This document shows, piece by piece, positions 36,048 through 45,605 of a stretch of DNA of 64,000 nucleotides. Made by a program: the position numbers and the translations under genes. The DNA lies in contig NZ_JBLTXA010000017.1 in NCBI RefSeq assembly GCF_048066175.1, positions 25,244 to 89,243 of the forward strand, in the 5' to 3' direction. Source of the stretch: Niveispirillum fermenti (GTDB lineage: Bacteria; Pseudomonadota; Alphaproteobacteria; Azospirillales; Azospirillaceae). Within the stretch, counting starts at the first letter, position 1. Every line of letters starts with the position of its first letter. Under the pieces are notes generated by a model. That model saw only the letters and a program-made list of their open reading frames with translations. It ran no database searches and had not been told where the DNA came from.

Positions 36048-36084
36048 AATTTTTGTCCAGTTTCCAATGGTTTGGACAAAATTG
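36048..36084. promoter_or_regulatory. Long inverted repeat upstream of the DUF1302 cluster, candidate operator
   Basis: CAATTTTTGTCCA (36047-36059) and TGGACAAAATTG (36073-36084) form an almost perfect inverted repeat, one arm having one extra T, with a 13-bp centre. It is about 190 bp upstream of the DUF1302 ATG in a 328-bp gap (35863-36190) that has no ORF and a locally AT-rich character. Size and symmetry suit a dimeric repressor or activator, but no regulator gene is adjacent. The rest of the gap shows no recognisable element. Confidence 0.55.
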
Positions 36085-36190
36085 GGGCAGGCCGGTGAAA
36101 CGCTTGTTTCGTAGGCAGCCCTCACGCCATACGGGAAATTTTGCACTTGCGAGAGACGAAAATGCCTCTCAACCCCTTGTGACGCCTACG

Positions 36191-39091
36191 TCACCCGACC
36201 GGCTCCAGCACACCATTGGGTTGTAGAAAACGCGCCTCCAGGTCGCCCGGCGGCAGAGGACGGGAGAAGAAGTAGCCCTGCATCTCGTCGCAATGATGCA
36301 GGCGCAGGAATTCGAGCTGCTCCTGCGTCTCGATTCCCTCCGCCACGACCTTCAGGCCCAGTTGCCGGCCCATGGCGATGATCGTGGCGGCGATGGCGCC
36401 CGTATCGGCGTTGATCGGCGCCTCGCTGACGAAGGAGCGGTCCACCTTCAGCGTCGTGATGGGCAGCCGGCGCAGATAGGAGAGCGAGGAATAGCCCGTT
36501 CCGAAATCATCGATGGCGATTCGGATGCCACGATTGCGGATCTCGTTCAGCGTATCGGCGATATAGGCCAGGTTGGACATCATGGCCGTCTCGGTGATCT
36601 CGATCTCCAGCAGCTCGGGCGGCACGCCATATTCCTGGCACAGCGCGAAGACGCGCTCGGCGAACATGGGCGTGGCGATCTGGCGGACGGAGACATTCAC
36701 GGCCACAGGCACAGGCGCGAATCCGCGCGCCTGCCAGTCATGGATCTGTGCCAGGGCGGCCCGCATGACCCATTCCCCAAGCGGAACGATCAGACCCGTT
36801 TCTTCCGCTACCGGAATGAACTTGGTGGGCGGGATCATGCCGATCTCCGGATGCTGCCAGCGGATCAGGGCCTCCACACCCACGGCATGCATGCTGCCCA
36901 TGGCGATCTTGGGCTGGTAATGCAGGAAGAACTGGCCCTGCTCCAGCGCCTCGCGCAGGGAATGTTCCAGGGAAAGGCGGGCCACCGCCGCCTCGTTCAT
37001 CTCCGGCGTGAAGAAACGATAGCCGTTGCCCCCGGCCGCCTTGGCATTGTGCATGGCCGTGTCGGCGTCGCGCATCAGGGCATGGAAATCCTGCCCGTCG
37101 CCGGGGAACAGCGCGATGCCGATGGAGGTGGTGACGAAAAGCTGCTGCCCATCGATCCCGAAGGGACGCGACAGGCTGACCAGGATGGTTTCCGCCACGC
37201 GGGCCGCCATCTGCGGGTCGGGCAGGTCCTCCGCCACGATCAGGAATTCGTCGGCGCCCAGGCGGCCCACCGTGTCGGCCGCCCGCACACAGCTTCCCAG
37301 CCGCTGGGCCAGCGCCCGCAGCAGCTTGTCGCCGGCCTGGTGGCCCAGGCTGTCATTGACCAGCTTGAACCGGTCCACGTCCAGCAGCAGCACGGCAACC
37401 GCCGTGCCCTTGCGCCCGGCATGGGCCAGTGCATGCTGCAGGCGGTCCTGCACCAGCGTGCGGTTGGGCAGGCCCGTCAGCGGATCATGGGTGCTGACAT
37501 ACATGAGCTGTTCTTCGAACCGCTTGCGGTCCGACACGTCGGTCATGGTGCCCGTGAAGCGTAGCGGCCGCCCGCCCTCATCCCGGATGGCCTGGCCCCT
37601 GGCCTCGATCCAGACCCAGGACCCGTCACGGTGGCGCAGACGGTAGAGCGACAGGTAATCACCCACCTCCCCGTTCAGGTAGCGCTCGATCTGGTTCTGC
37701 GCCATGTCCTTGTCGTCGGGATGCAGCAGCCCGTCGAACAGCTTGTTGGCATACATCGCGTCGACCGCGTCATAGCCCAGCATCTCGATGAATTCAGGCG
37801 ACCACCAGTAGGTGCCCTTCGTATAGGAATTGTCGAACACGCCCGAGCGCGTGGCCCGCACGGCCAGCTTCAGCCGCTCCTCGCTCTCGCGCAGGGCCTG
37901 CTCGGCGCGCTTGCGCTGGGTGATGTCCTGCACGACGCAGATGGCCGTGCGCCGGTCGCCCGTGCGCATCTGGCTGACACCGAAGGCCATGGCGAACACC
38001 TCGCCATTGCGGCGGCGGCCCTGGATCTCGGCCCGGTTGTCGGGACGCTGCTCCTCCTCCGACCGGCGCAGGCAGGCCATCAGGGCCACGGCCACCCGGG
38101 TCCAGTCCCGTTCCTCGATCAGCGTCACGAAGGGCTGGCCCGTCGCCTCTCCGTCGGCATAGCCGAACAGCACCTGGGCGGCGGCATTCATTGTCTCGAT
38201 CCGCAGATCCTCATCCAGCGTGATGATGCCGTCGGCGACATTGTCCATGATGCCGGACAGGCGCGTTTCACGCTCGCGCAGCGCCTGCTCGGCGCGCACA
38301 CGCTCCACCAGCGACCGGTCGAACTGGATCAGCACCTCGTTGGTGGTCTTGGCCAGCAGACCCAGTTCATCATCCTCGTGCCGCCGCGGCACGGACAGGA
38401 GCTTATCGGCGGGACGCTGCGGATTGATTTCGGCAATGGCCGATGACATGCGCAGAAAGGGCTTGGTGAGGGTGGAATAGAACATCACCACCAGGATCAG
38501 GGCCAGCGCCACGGTCCAGATGATGCCGGTGGACAACACGACCCCCGACCGGCGGAAGAATTCCTGGGCAATCAGGAACCGGTCGATGGAGACGCGCAGC
38601 TCGCCCACATTCTGGTTGTGCCGCTCGATCACCAGCGGGATGGAATAGGTCTTTTCCACGGGCAACAGCATCTCGGCCAGCCATTTGAGCTGTCCTTCGG
38701 CCTGCGGGCGTTCGCGGGCGGCAAGCTGGTTGCCGAAATCCTCCAGTATCACGGCGCGGTAGATGGGCTTGTATTCGAACAGGCCCGTCACGACACGGTC
38801 GGCCAGCGCCTGATCGAATGAGTAGGCCGACTCCGCCGCCGCCTCGCGCATGATGGACAGGACCTGACGGACAAGCTGGTCGGACTGACGTTCCATGTCC
38901 AGCAGGTCGATGGTGATCTGGGCGGTGGACAGGACCATGCCCAGAACCAGTGTGACCAGTGCCGTGTTGCGCGCCTGCTTGAAGGACAGCCGCTTGCGCA
39001 AGGGCACGCGCGCCACGGCGGAAGCCGGCTCGCCCCCGCTCTCCGGCGGGATGTCAGCCTCGGCCTGCTCGGGCGATAACGTCGCTTTCAT
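36191..39091 (-). CDS. Membrane PAS-PAS-GGDEF-EAL cyclic-di-GMP signalling protein
   Basis: From the ATG at 39089-39091 the protein has 966 residues; the frame is open further upstream, so the exact start is uncertain. Order: membrane segment (about 42-62), periplasmic sensor, second membrane segment (about 188-212), HAMP, two PAS domains (about 280-400 and 405-520), GGDEF and EAL. The GGDEF signature is altered (RLGADEFLIV), which casts doubt on cyclase activity. The EAL domain looks active: VEALIRW, NVSVRQ, EITETAMM, DDFGTGYSSLSYL, KVDRSFV and EGIETQEQ are intact. It probably degrades c-di-GMP in response to an envelope signal. Confidence 0.9.
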   Translation of the reverse strand: MKATLSPEQAEADIPPESGGEPASAVARVPLRKRLSFKQARNTALVTLVLGMVLSTAQITIDLLDMERQSDQLVRQVLSIMREAAAESAYSFDQALADRVVTGLFEYKPIYRAVILEDFGNQLAARERPQAEGQLKWLAEMLLPVEKTYSIPLVIERHNQNVGELRVSIDRFLIAQEFFRRSGVVLSTGIIWTVALALILVVMFYSTLTKPFLRMSSAIAEINPQRPADKLLSVPRRHEDDELGLLAKTTNEVLIQFDRSLVERVRAEQALRERETRLSGIMDNVADGIITLDEDLRIETMNAAAQVLFGYADGEATGQPFVTLIEERDWTRVAVALMACLRRSEEEQRPDNRAEIQGRRRNGEVFAMAFGVSQMRTGDRRTAICVVQDITQRKRAEQALRESEERLKLAVRATRSGVFDNSYTKGTYWWSPEFIEMLGYDAVDAMYANKLFDGLLHPDDKDMAQNQIERYLNGEVGDYLSLYRLRHRDGSWVWIEARGQAIRDEGGRPLRFTGTMTDVSDRKRFEEQLMYVSTHDPLTGLPNRTLVQDRLQHALAHAGRKGTAVAVLLLDVDRFKLVNDSLGHQAGDKLLRALAQRLGSCVRAADTVGRLGADEFLIVAEDLPDPQMAARVAETILVSLSRPFGIDGQQLFVTTSIGIALFPGDGQDFHALMRDADTAMHNAKAAGGNGYRFFTPEMNEAAVARLSLEHSLREALEQGQFFLHYQPKIAMGSMHAVGVEALIRWQHPEIGMIPPTKFIPVAEETGLIVPLGEWVMRAALAQIHDWQARGFAPVPVAVNVSVRQIATPMFAERVFALCQEYGVPPELLEIEITETAMMSNLAYIADTLNEIRNRGIRIAIDDFGTGYSSLSYLRRLPITTLKVDRSFVSEAPINADTGAIAATIIAMGRQLGLKVVAEGIETQEQLEFLRLHHCDEMQGYFFSRPLPPGDLEARFLQPNGVLEPVG

Positions 39092-39303
39092 CCACACCTG
39101 CGCCCCTTGTCCGCCGCCGCCCTTCGGCATCCCGCCCCGGAAAACGCCCATCAACGCCTTCCGCCCCGGTCGCACCCGCCCAAAGCGACTTATCCGAACG
39201 ATAGTCTGCCTTTTCGTCGGTGGATATGACAATCCCTTAAAACCGGGTGAAAGTGCGGGCATATGGCTTAAACTGGCCATGCAGACAGGGAGGTTGAGGC
39301 ACC

Positions 39304-40722
39304 TTGGCAACAGGCTGGCGGGAAAATTGGCGGGAGCGCGGGGCCGATCTGGCCGACGGGTTCGGCCAGATGGCGGCGCGGCTGGCAGGCAGCACCCTGC
39401 GCCTGGGCGTCACGGGTCTGCGCCGGTCCGGCAAGACCGTCTTCCTGACCTCCCTTCTGGACAATCTTTTGCTGCAGGGCCGGCTGCCGTTCCTGGATGC
39501 CGTGGCGCAGGGGCGCTTCATCGGCGCCCGGCTGCTGCCGCAATCCCCCGACAGCAGGATACCGCGGTTCGATTATGAGGGTCACCGCGCGGCGCTGACG
39601 GGGCCGGAGCCCGCCTGGCCTTCCCCGACCAGCGCGCTTTCGGAAATCCGCATCGCGCTGCGATACCGCCCCGACGGGCTGGTCAGGCGGCGGCTGTCCG
39701 GCGTGGCCACCCTGAACCTGGAGATTCTGGACTATCCCGGCGAATGGCTGCTGGACCTGCCGATGCTGGGCCAGGATTTCGCGGTCTGGTCGGCCATGAC
39801 GCTGGATTTATGCCGGACGCAGCCCCGCCGGGGGCTGGCCGGCCCGTGGCTGGCGGCCCTTGAGGCAACCGACCCGGCCGGCCCGGGCGACGAATCGGCG
39901 GCACGGCATCTGGCCGGGCTCTACACGGATTTCCTGCTGGCCGCGCGCACGCATGATGTCGGCCTTTCGCTGCTACAACCCGGCCGCTTCCTGGAGCCGG
40001 GCGACATGGCGGGGGCCCCCGTCCTGACCTTCTGCCCCCTGCCCGGTGCCGCGCCCCATGCCGCCGGCAGCCTGGGTGCGCTGATGGCGGCCCGGTTCGA
40101 GGGGTACAAGGAAAAGGTGGTGCGCCGGTTCTTCCGCGACCATTTCGCCCGCATCGACCGCCAGATCGTGCTGGTCGACCTTCTGTCCGCGCTGAATGCC
40201 GGGGCCCCTGGCATTGCCGACCTTCAACGGTCGCTGACGACGACGCTGGAAAGTTTCCGCCATGGCCGCACGGGCTGGCTGGACTGGCTGGGCGGCGCGC
40301 GGGTGGACAAGGTGCTGTTCGCCGCCACCAAGGCCGATCACGTGGCCGCCCCGCAGCATGAGGCGCTGGCCGGCCTGCTGGACGAGTTGCTGGCCGAACG
40401 GCGGCGGCAGATGCAGTTCGACGGCGCCGCCATGGGCACGCTGGCCCTGGCATCGGTCAAATGCACCGACAGCGTCATTACCCGCCATCAGGGCCGTGAC
40501 CTGGCCTGCGTGCAGGGCATCCTGCGCGGGCGGAAGGACGAAACCGTGATCTTCCCCGGCGAATTGCCCGCCAGCCTGCTGGGTATCGGCGACGATGTCG
40601 CCGACCGGTTCGGCTTCGCGGAATTCCGGCCCCGTCCCGGACTTGGGCGCGACGGGCGCGGCCTGCCCAACATCCGCCTGGACCAGGCGCTGCAATTCCT
40701 GATCGGGGACCGGCTGGCATGA
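39304..40722 (+). CDS. ycjX: YcjX-family P-loop NTPase (DUF463)
   Basis: The product has 472 residues from a TTG start preceded by GGGAGG. The P-loop is GLRRSGKT (residues 38-45). Family blocks include VFLTSLLDNLL, LEILDYPGEWLLDLPML, FRDHFARIDRQIVLVDLLSALN and KVLFAATKADHV. YcjX-type NTPases are induced in phage-shock or stress regulons of other bacteria; the molecular job is unclear. The stop overlaps the next gene's start by 4 nt (ATGA), so the pair is coupled. Confidence 0.9.
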   Translation: MATGWRENWRERGADLADGFGQMAARLAGSTLRLGVTGLRRSGKTVFLTSLLDNLLLQGRLPFLDAVAQGRFIGARLLPQSPDSRIPRFDYEGHRAALTGPEPAWPSPTSALSEIRIALRYRPDGLVRRRLSGVATLNLEILDYPGEWLLDLPMLGQDFAVWSAMTLDLCRTQPRRGLAGPWLAALEATDPAGPGDESAARHLAGLYTDFLLAARTHDVGLSLLQPGRFLEPGDMAGAPVLTFCPLPGAAPHAAGSLGALMAARFEGYKEKVVRRFFRDHFARIDRQIVLVDLLSALNAGAPGIADLQRSLTTTLESFRHGRTGWLDWLGGARVDKVLFAATKADHVAAPQHEALAGLLDELLAERRRQMQFDGAAMGTLALASVKCTDSVITRHQGRDLACVQGILRGRKDETVIFPGELPASLLGIGDDVADRFGFAEFRPRPGLGRDGRGLPNIRLDQALQFLIGDRLA

Positions 40723-41705
40723 CCGACACGCGCGAACGCATCTGGATCCCGCCCATGGAGTTCGACCCCGCCGAGGCCAAGCCCCTGAGCCCGGCGGAGG
40801 AACAGGCATTGACCGCCACCGGGCCGCAGCCCGTGCCGGCCCCGCGGCGCGGCCGGGGACTGGTCAAGGCCCTGTTCCTGTCGCTGGCCGCCCTGTTCGC
40901 CGCGGCCATCGGTTTCGACACCGCCGACCTGATCACCCGGGCCTTCGCCCTGTCGCCCGTGCTGGGCTGGGGCCTGTCGGGGCTGGCCGGCATCGCGCTG
41001 GGCGCCCTGGGCCTGATGACGGGACGGGAGATCAGGGCCTATCGCCGGCTGGCCAGGGTGGACGGCCTGCGAAGCCGCGCCCTCGCCGCCACCACAGGGG
41101 CAGAGATGCGCAAGGTGATGGAGGAGATCTGCGCCCTTTATGCCAGTCGTGACAGCCTGTCCGCCGCGACCAACCGCCTGTCATCCAGCGTCACGGACGC
41201 CCATGATGGGCGGGAGGTGCTGGCCCTGACCGACCGTATCCTGCTGGCGCCGCTGGACAAGGCCGCCAACCGGCTGGTTATGCAGGCGGCACGCGACACC
41301 ATGGTGGCCACCACTTTGTCGCCATCCGCCCTGCTGGACACCGCCCTTGTCCTGTGGCGCAACATGAAGCTGGTGCGGGAAATCGCGGGGCTCTACGCCG
41401 CGCGGCCGGGCCTGTTCGGATCGGCACGGCTGGTGCGCCAGATGGCCACGCATATCGGCACGGCCGGGTTGGCGGAAGCCTCCGACGGGCTGGTGGTCGA
41501 GGCACTGGGCGGCGGGCTGGCCGGCATCCTGTCGGCGAAGCTGGGCCAGGGCGTGCTGAACGGGGTGCTGACGGCCCGTATCGGGCTGGCGGCCATGGAA
41601 CTCTGCCGGCCGCTGCCCTGGCTGCCGGGGGGCAAGCCCTCGCTGGCCGCCATCGCCCGGGAACTGTCCCTGGCCAGACCACCGGCGGGCCCACCCCCGG
41701 CCTGA
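40719..41705 (+). CDS. ycjF: YcjF-family inner-membrane protein (DUF697/TIGR01620)
   Basis: This 328-residue protein has a Pro-rich cytoplasmic start (IWIPPMEFDPAEA is typical of the family) and two membrane segments (about 48-70 and 78-100). The DUF697 domain carries VEALGGGLAGILSAKLGQGVLNGVLTARIG toward the C-terminus. YcjX and YcjF are neighbours in most genomes and probably act together at the inner membrane under envelope stress. Translation is coupled to ycjX. Confidence 0.9.
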   Translation: MTDTRERIWIPPMEFDPAEAKPLSPAEEQALTATGPQPVPAPRRGRGLVKALFLSLAALFAAAIGFDTADLITRAFALSPVLGWGLSGLAGIALGALGLMTGREIRAYRRLARVDGLRSRALAATTGAEMRKVMEEICALYASRDSLSAATNRLSSSVTDAHDGREVLALTDRILLAPLDKAANRLVMQAARDTMVATTLSPSALLDTALVLWRNMKLVREIAGLYAARPGLFGSARLVRQMATHIGTAGLAEASDGLVVEALGGGLAGILSAKLGQGVLNGVLTARIGLAAMELCRPLPWLPGGKPSLAAIARELSLARPPAGPPPA

Positions 41706-41721
41706 CGGGTCAAGTGGCGCG

Positions 41722-42225
41722 TCAGGCGGCGGCGCTCTGCGGTTTGACGCCACCGGCCCGCAGGAAATCCAGGCAGGCGTTGCGACGGACGCGATAGGCA
41801 CCGGGCGTCATGCCGACGGCCCGGCCGAATATGCCCGTCAGATGCGCCTGGGAGGAGAAACCAGCCGCCGCCGCGATTTCCGCCAGCGGCATCTCCGTTT
41901 CCAGCAACAGGCGCTTGGCCGCGTTCACACGGCGCGACAGCACATAGCGGTGCGGCGCCTCCCCCGCCGCAGCCTTGAAACGGCGGGCGAAATGGCTGGG
42001 GCTGAGCCCCACCACGGCGGCCAGCGTGGCCAGCGACAGATCGTCATCCAGGTTCTGTTCGATGAACAGCACGACACGGCGATGCAGCAGGGGCGGCAAG
42101 GCGTTGCCGGCCACGTCCAGACCCGCATCCAGCGGCCGGGCCAGAACCGCTTCCACCGGTTCCGTCTCGGTGGCGACGCAGGCGGCGATCTGCTGGGCGT
42201 GATGGTCGGACATCTGCACGGGCAT
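41722..42225 (-). CDS. AraC-family transcriptional regulator, short form
   Basis: From the ATG at 42223-42225 the protein has 167 residues, with GGGGAAG 4 nt upstream. Residues about 50-150 contain both helix-turn-helix motifs of the AraC family: LSLATLAAVVGLSPSHFARRFKAAAGEAP and LAEIAAAAGFSSQAHLTGIFGRAVGMTPGAYR. Only about 50 residues precede them, with no cupin or other ligand domain, so it may act without a small-molecule effector or through its short N-terminus. Target genes unknown; the neighbours are convergent ycjF and ohrR. Confidence 0.85.
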   Translation of the reverse strand: MPVQMSDHHAQQIAACVATETEPVEAVLARPLDAGLDVAGNALPPLLHRRVVLFIEQNLDDDLSLATLAAVVGLSPSHFARRFKAAAGEAPHRYVLSRRVNAAKRLLLETEMPLAEIAAAAGFSSQAHLTGIFGRAVGMTPGAYRVRRNACLDFLRAGGVKPQSAAA

Positions 42226-42528
42226 GGCGCTTCCCCTGTCAGGCCCGCCGGGAAGGCGGATCCCTACAACATGGATCGCCACGATCCGGCACCGGATCGG
42301 CCACCCCCGAACCTGCGGGATAGAGGGGCCGATGGAGATAGGGGTTGCGTGGCGTGATGGAATGGAGCGGCCGGCAAAAGGCGCATGACCCTTGCCGGCC
42401 TTGAGGTCATGATTAACCCGTCAGGCCTCCACCATCTGTGCGCACCATCACTCCGGCCCGGAAAATGCCGGGAAACGGCCATTGATATCGATAACCCGAC
42501 CGGACCGGCCCCCGCGGGCCTTCAGGTA

Positions 42529-42972
42529 TCAACCCGCGAAGCGGTTCAGGTTGTCGCGCAGCGCCTGGATATTGTCGCGCAGACGGATCACCTCTTCCGT
42601 GCTCATGCCGATGGCATCGGTCAACTGGTTGAAGAAATCGGCCGTCTGGTCCTTCAATGCCCGGCCGCTGCCGGTCAGGCGGATCAGCACCTGGCGTTCG
42701 TCGGCGGGGTTGCGCTCCCGCGTGACGTGACCCGCCGCCTCCAGCCGCTTCAGCAGCGGGGTCAGCGTGCTGCTTTCCAGGAAAAGCTGCTCACCGATCC
42801 GGCCCACGGTCTGGCCATCCTGCTCCCACAGCAGGACCATGACGAGATATTGCGGATAGGTCAGGCCGATACGGTCCAGCAACGGCTTGTACACCCGCGT
42901 GAAGGCATGGCTGGTGGAATAGAGCGAGAAGCAGATGAAGTCGCCCAGCTTCAGGGATGGCGGCGTGGACAT
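42529..42972 (-). CDS. ohrR: OhrR-like MarR-family organic-peroxide sensor
   Basis: The product has 147 residues from the ATG at 42970-42972. Residues LGDFICFSLYSTSHAFTRVYKPLL carry the peroxide-sensing cysteine (Cys14) and the tyrosines that hydrogen-bond to it in OhrR. The winged helix follows (LFLESSTLTPLLKRLEAAGHV, ERNPADERQVLIRLT). OhrR represses ohr until the cysteine is oxidised. No ohr gene is adjacent; the only OsmC-family gene here is at 15.9 kb. Upstream, a perfect TATAAT -10 (43013-43018, minus strand) lies beside ATCG/CGAT half-sites, though the -35 is weak. Confidence 0.85.
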   Translation of the reverse strand: MSTPPSLKLGDFICFSLYSTSHAFTRVYKPLLDRIGLTYPQYLVMVLLWEQDGQTVGRIGEQLFLESSTLTPLLKRLEAAGHVTRERNPADERQVLIRLTGSGRALKDQTADFFNQLTDAIGMSTEEVIRLRDNIQALRDNLNRFAG

Positions 42973-43095
42973 GGGTCGCACCTGTCGATCATGCGGGTGA
43001 ACGGACCCCGGCATTATATATCGCGCACGATTGAATCGCAGAGGGAAATGACGCATGGCCGCCATGGCCCGACCGGCGTCCGACCCGATCGCCCC

Positions 43096-44586
43096 CTACT
43101 CCCCCGCCATCTCCACCAGGGGCAGGCGGGGCACCTGCTCCAGCGGCAGCAGTTCGGGCAGGTCGTCACCACCGGCCGTGGCCTTCAGGTCCTTGAAGCG
43201 CCGCGCGGTGACCATGACACGGCTTTCCAGGGACGCGACGGCGGCATTATAGCTGTTCACCGCGCCGCCCAGCCCCTTGCCCACGCGGGCCATGTGATCG
43301 GCCATGGTGCCCAGCCTTTCATGCAGTTCCCGGCCCAACTGGCTGATCACCTGGGCATTGCGGGCCAGCGCCTCCTGCCGCCAGCCGTATGAGACGGCGC
43401 GCAGCAGCGCGATCAGCGTCGTGGGCGTGGCGGGGATGACAGACTGGTCGATCCCCGCCTCGATCAGGCCGGGGTCCTGTTCCAGCGCGGCGGAGAAGAA
43501 ATTCTCCCCCGGCAGGAACAGGACCACGAATTCCGGTGCGGGGTCGAACTGTGCCCAGTACCGTTTTTCGCCCAGCGCCTTCATATGGTCGCGGATATGC
43601 CGGGCATGGCGGCCCATATGCACGGCGCGCCCGTCGTCATCGGGGGCGTGGGTGGCATCCAGGAAAGCCTCCAGCGGGGCCTTGGCATCCACCACGATGC
43701 TTTTGCCGCCCGGCAGGCGCACGATCAGATCCGGACGCAGGCGGTTGCCGTCAGCAGTGCTGACACTGGCCTGCTCATGGAAATCGCAATGATCCAGCAT
43801 GCCCGCCATCTCCACCACGCGGCGAAGCTGTATCTCCCCCCAGCGGCCGCGCGTGGACGGGCTGCGCAGCGCCTTGACCAGGTTGCCCGTCTCCGCCCGC
43901 AGCATGCCCTGCCCTTCCATCAGGTGGGCGATCTGGGTCTTCAGTTCGGTATAGGCGCCGATGCGCGCCTGTTCGATGCCGTTCACGGCCTCCCCGAACC
44001 GGACCAGATGGTCGCGGATGGGGGTGACCAGCGCGTCGATGGCTGCGCCGCGTTTTTCCAGGTCCCCCTTCGCGGTCTCCCCGAACCTGTCGAACTGAGC
44101 CTGGGCCAGGGTCAGGAAGTCGCGGTTGTTGGCCGACAGCGCCTCCGCCGACAGTGCCTTGAAGGCGTCGGCCAGACGGGTCTGGGCCTGATCCAGCAGG
44201 GACAGCTTGTCGGCATGGGCGCGCCGTTCGTGATCCAGGGCGGTCCGCGCTTCGGCCAGGGCGGCCTGCAATTCCGCCTGCTCCTCCCGCGCGACGGCGA
44301 GAACCTCCTCCAGCCGGGGCACGCGGGCCGCCTGCGCCTCTGCCGCGGCCCGGCGGGTGGCTTCCCCCTGGGCCTGCCGGCGCAGATCGGCCAGCAGCCC
44401 GTCGCGCTGGGCCAGTTCGCCCCGCAATTCCCCGATATGGTGGCGGTCCCGCTCCCGCTCCGCCAGCAGGGCCAGGCGTTCAGCCCGCAGACCCGCGCCT
44501 GCCTGCCGCAGCCACAGGCCCACGATCAGCGCGGCAAGGGCGCCACCGGCAAGCAGGGACAGGGGATCAAGCGGCAGGGCGGCCAA
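43096..44586 (-). CDS. rmuC: RmuC-family DNA recombination protein
   Basis: This 496-residue protein has an N-terminal membrane segment (about 9-27) and a long Ala/Glu/Arg-rich coiled coil (about 35-150). The RmuC nuclease-like domain follows: STRGRWGEIQLRRVVEMAGM, RLRPDLIVRLPGGKSIVVDAKAPLEAFL and EFVVLFLPGENFFSAALEQDP. RmuC limits inversions at short inverted repeats in E. coli. The D...D-x-K nuclease-like residues (PDLIV, VDAKAP) are present. It is monocistronic, or followed by ohrR after 123 nt. Confidence 0.93.
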   Translation of the reverse strand: MAALPLDPLSLLAGGALAALIVGLWLRQAGAGLRAERLALLAERERDRHHIGELRGELAQRDGLLADLRRQAQGEATRRAAAEAQAARVPRLEEVLAVAREEQAELQAALAEARTALDHERRAHADKLSLLDQAQTRLADAFKALSAEALSANNRDFLTLAQAQFDRFGETAKGDLEKRGAAIDALVTPIRDHLVRFGEAVNGIEQARIGAYTELKTQIAHLMEGQGMLRAETGNLVKALRSPSTRGRWGEIQLRRVVEMAGMLDHCDFHEQASVSTADGNRLRPDLIVRLPGGKSIVVDAKAPLEAFLDATHAPDDDGRAVHMGRHARHIRDHMKALGEKRYWAQFDPAPEFVVLFLPGENFFSAALEQDPGLIEAGIDQSVIPATPTTLIALLRAVSYGWRQEALARNAQVISQLGRELHERLGTMADHMARVGKGLGGAVNSYNAAVASLESRVMVTARRFKDLKATAGGDDLPELLPLEQVPRLPLVEMAGE

Positions 44587-44856
44587 GGCGGCATTCCGTT
44601 CCGGTTCGTTGCCGGACCGATCCTAACGGCATCGCGACGCAAGAACAAGTCATGAACGCGACGATGCGCGGATGACCCGCCGCTGATCCCGCGCGACCCG
44701 CGCTGATGCCGCCCGCCGCACCGGTGGCGGCTTACGACCTTGGTAGATGCGGCGGAAATGCACAGTGGCCCATCGCTCCCGAAACTTCATTTCGCAACTG
44801 CACTCGGTTAGGATCGCGCCGATTTTCATTCCTACCGTTGCCAAGAAGGCCGTGCC

Positions 44857-45390
44857 ATGGACATCAGCAAGATCCCCGTCGGCAAGAACCCGCCCTGGGA
44901 CATCAACGTCGTCATCGAGATCCCGCAGGGCGGCCAGCCCGTGAAGTACGAGCTGGATAAGGACAGCGGCGCGCTGTACGTCGACCGGTTCCTGCACACC
45001 GCCATGTTCTATCCGGCCAATTACGGCTTCGTGCCGCACACGCTGGCGCTGGATGGCGACCCGATGGATGTGATGGTCGTGGGCACCACCCCCGTGGTTC
45101 CCGGCGTCGTGCTGCGCTCCCGCCCCATCGGCGTGCTGATCATGGAAGATGATGCGGGCATGGACGAGAAGATCCTGGCCGTGCCGGTGGACAAGCTGCA
45201 CCCGTTTTACAGCAACATCACCAGCTATCGTCAGCTTCCCCAGATCCTGGTCGAGCAGATCGCCCACTTCTTCGAGCATTACAAGGATCTGGAGCATGGC
45301 AAGTGGGTCCGGATCGTCCGCTGGGACGAAGCCGACGTCGCGGCCAAGCTGATCCAGGAAAGCTTCGACCGCGCGCAGAAGGAAGGCTGA
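44857..45390 (+). CDS. ppa: Inorganic pyrophosphatase (family I)
   Basis: The product has 177 residues, standard for bacterial family I. It hydrolyses pyrophosphate and so drives biosynthetic reactions. The active-site signature is ANYGFVPHTLALDGDPMDVM (about residues 54-73), including the DGDPMDV metal ligands. Other conserved elements are YELDKDSGALYVDRFL and DAGMDEKILAVP. It starts MDISKIPVGKNPP, typical for alphaproteobacteria. Confidence 0.96.
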   Translation: MDISKIPVGKNPPWDINVVIEIPQGGQPVKYELDKDSGALYVDRFLHTAMFYPANYGFVPHTLALDGDPMDVMVVGTTPVVPGVVLRSRPIGVLIMEDDAGMDEKILAVPVDKLHPFYSNITSYRQLPQILVEQIAHFFEHYKDLEHGKWVRIVRWDEADVAAKLIQESFDRAQKEG

Positions 45391-45467
45391 TCCCGGCAGG
45401 GGAGCGGCGGCATCTTGAAAAACGCCCTCCCCTGAAGCGATGGCGCATCACCATCGGATCGGTGCGC

Positions 45468-45496
45468 AAAGGCCGGGCGATCTGCCCGGCCTTTTC
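45468..45496 (+). terminator. Terminator of ppa
   Basis: GGCCGGGC (45471-45478) pairs perfectly with GCCCGGCC (45484-45491), with an A run before and TTTT after. It lies 80 nt after the ppa stop. The A-stem-T symmetry could also allow termination from the other side. Confidence 0.85.
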
Positions 45497-45605
45497 CTTT
45501 TATGGATGCAAAGCATGCATTCGTTCCGGGCTGTCCTGTTTCCCATTGCCTCCATACCGGCAACAATGCCTCATGAAGGCGGGACAGAAGATCAGGGGGA
45601 ATGAC

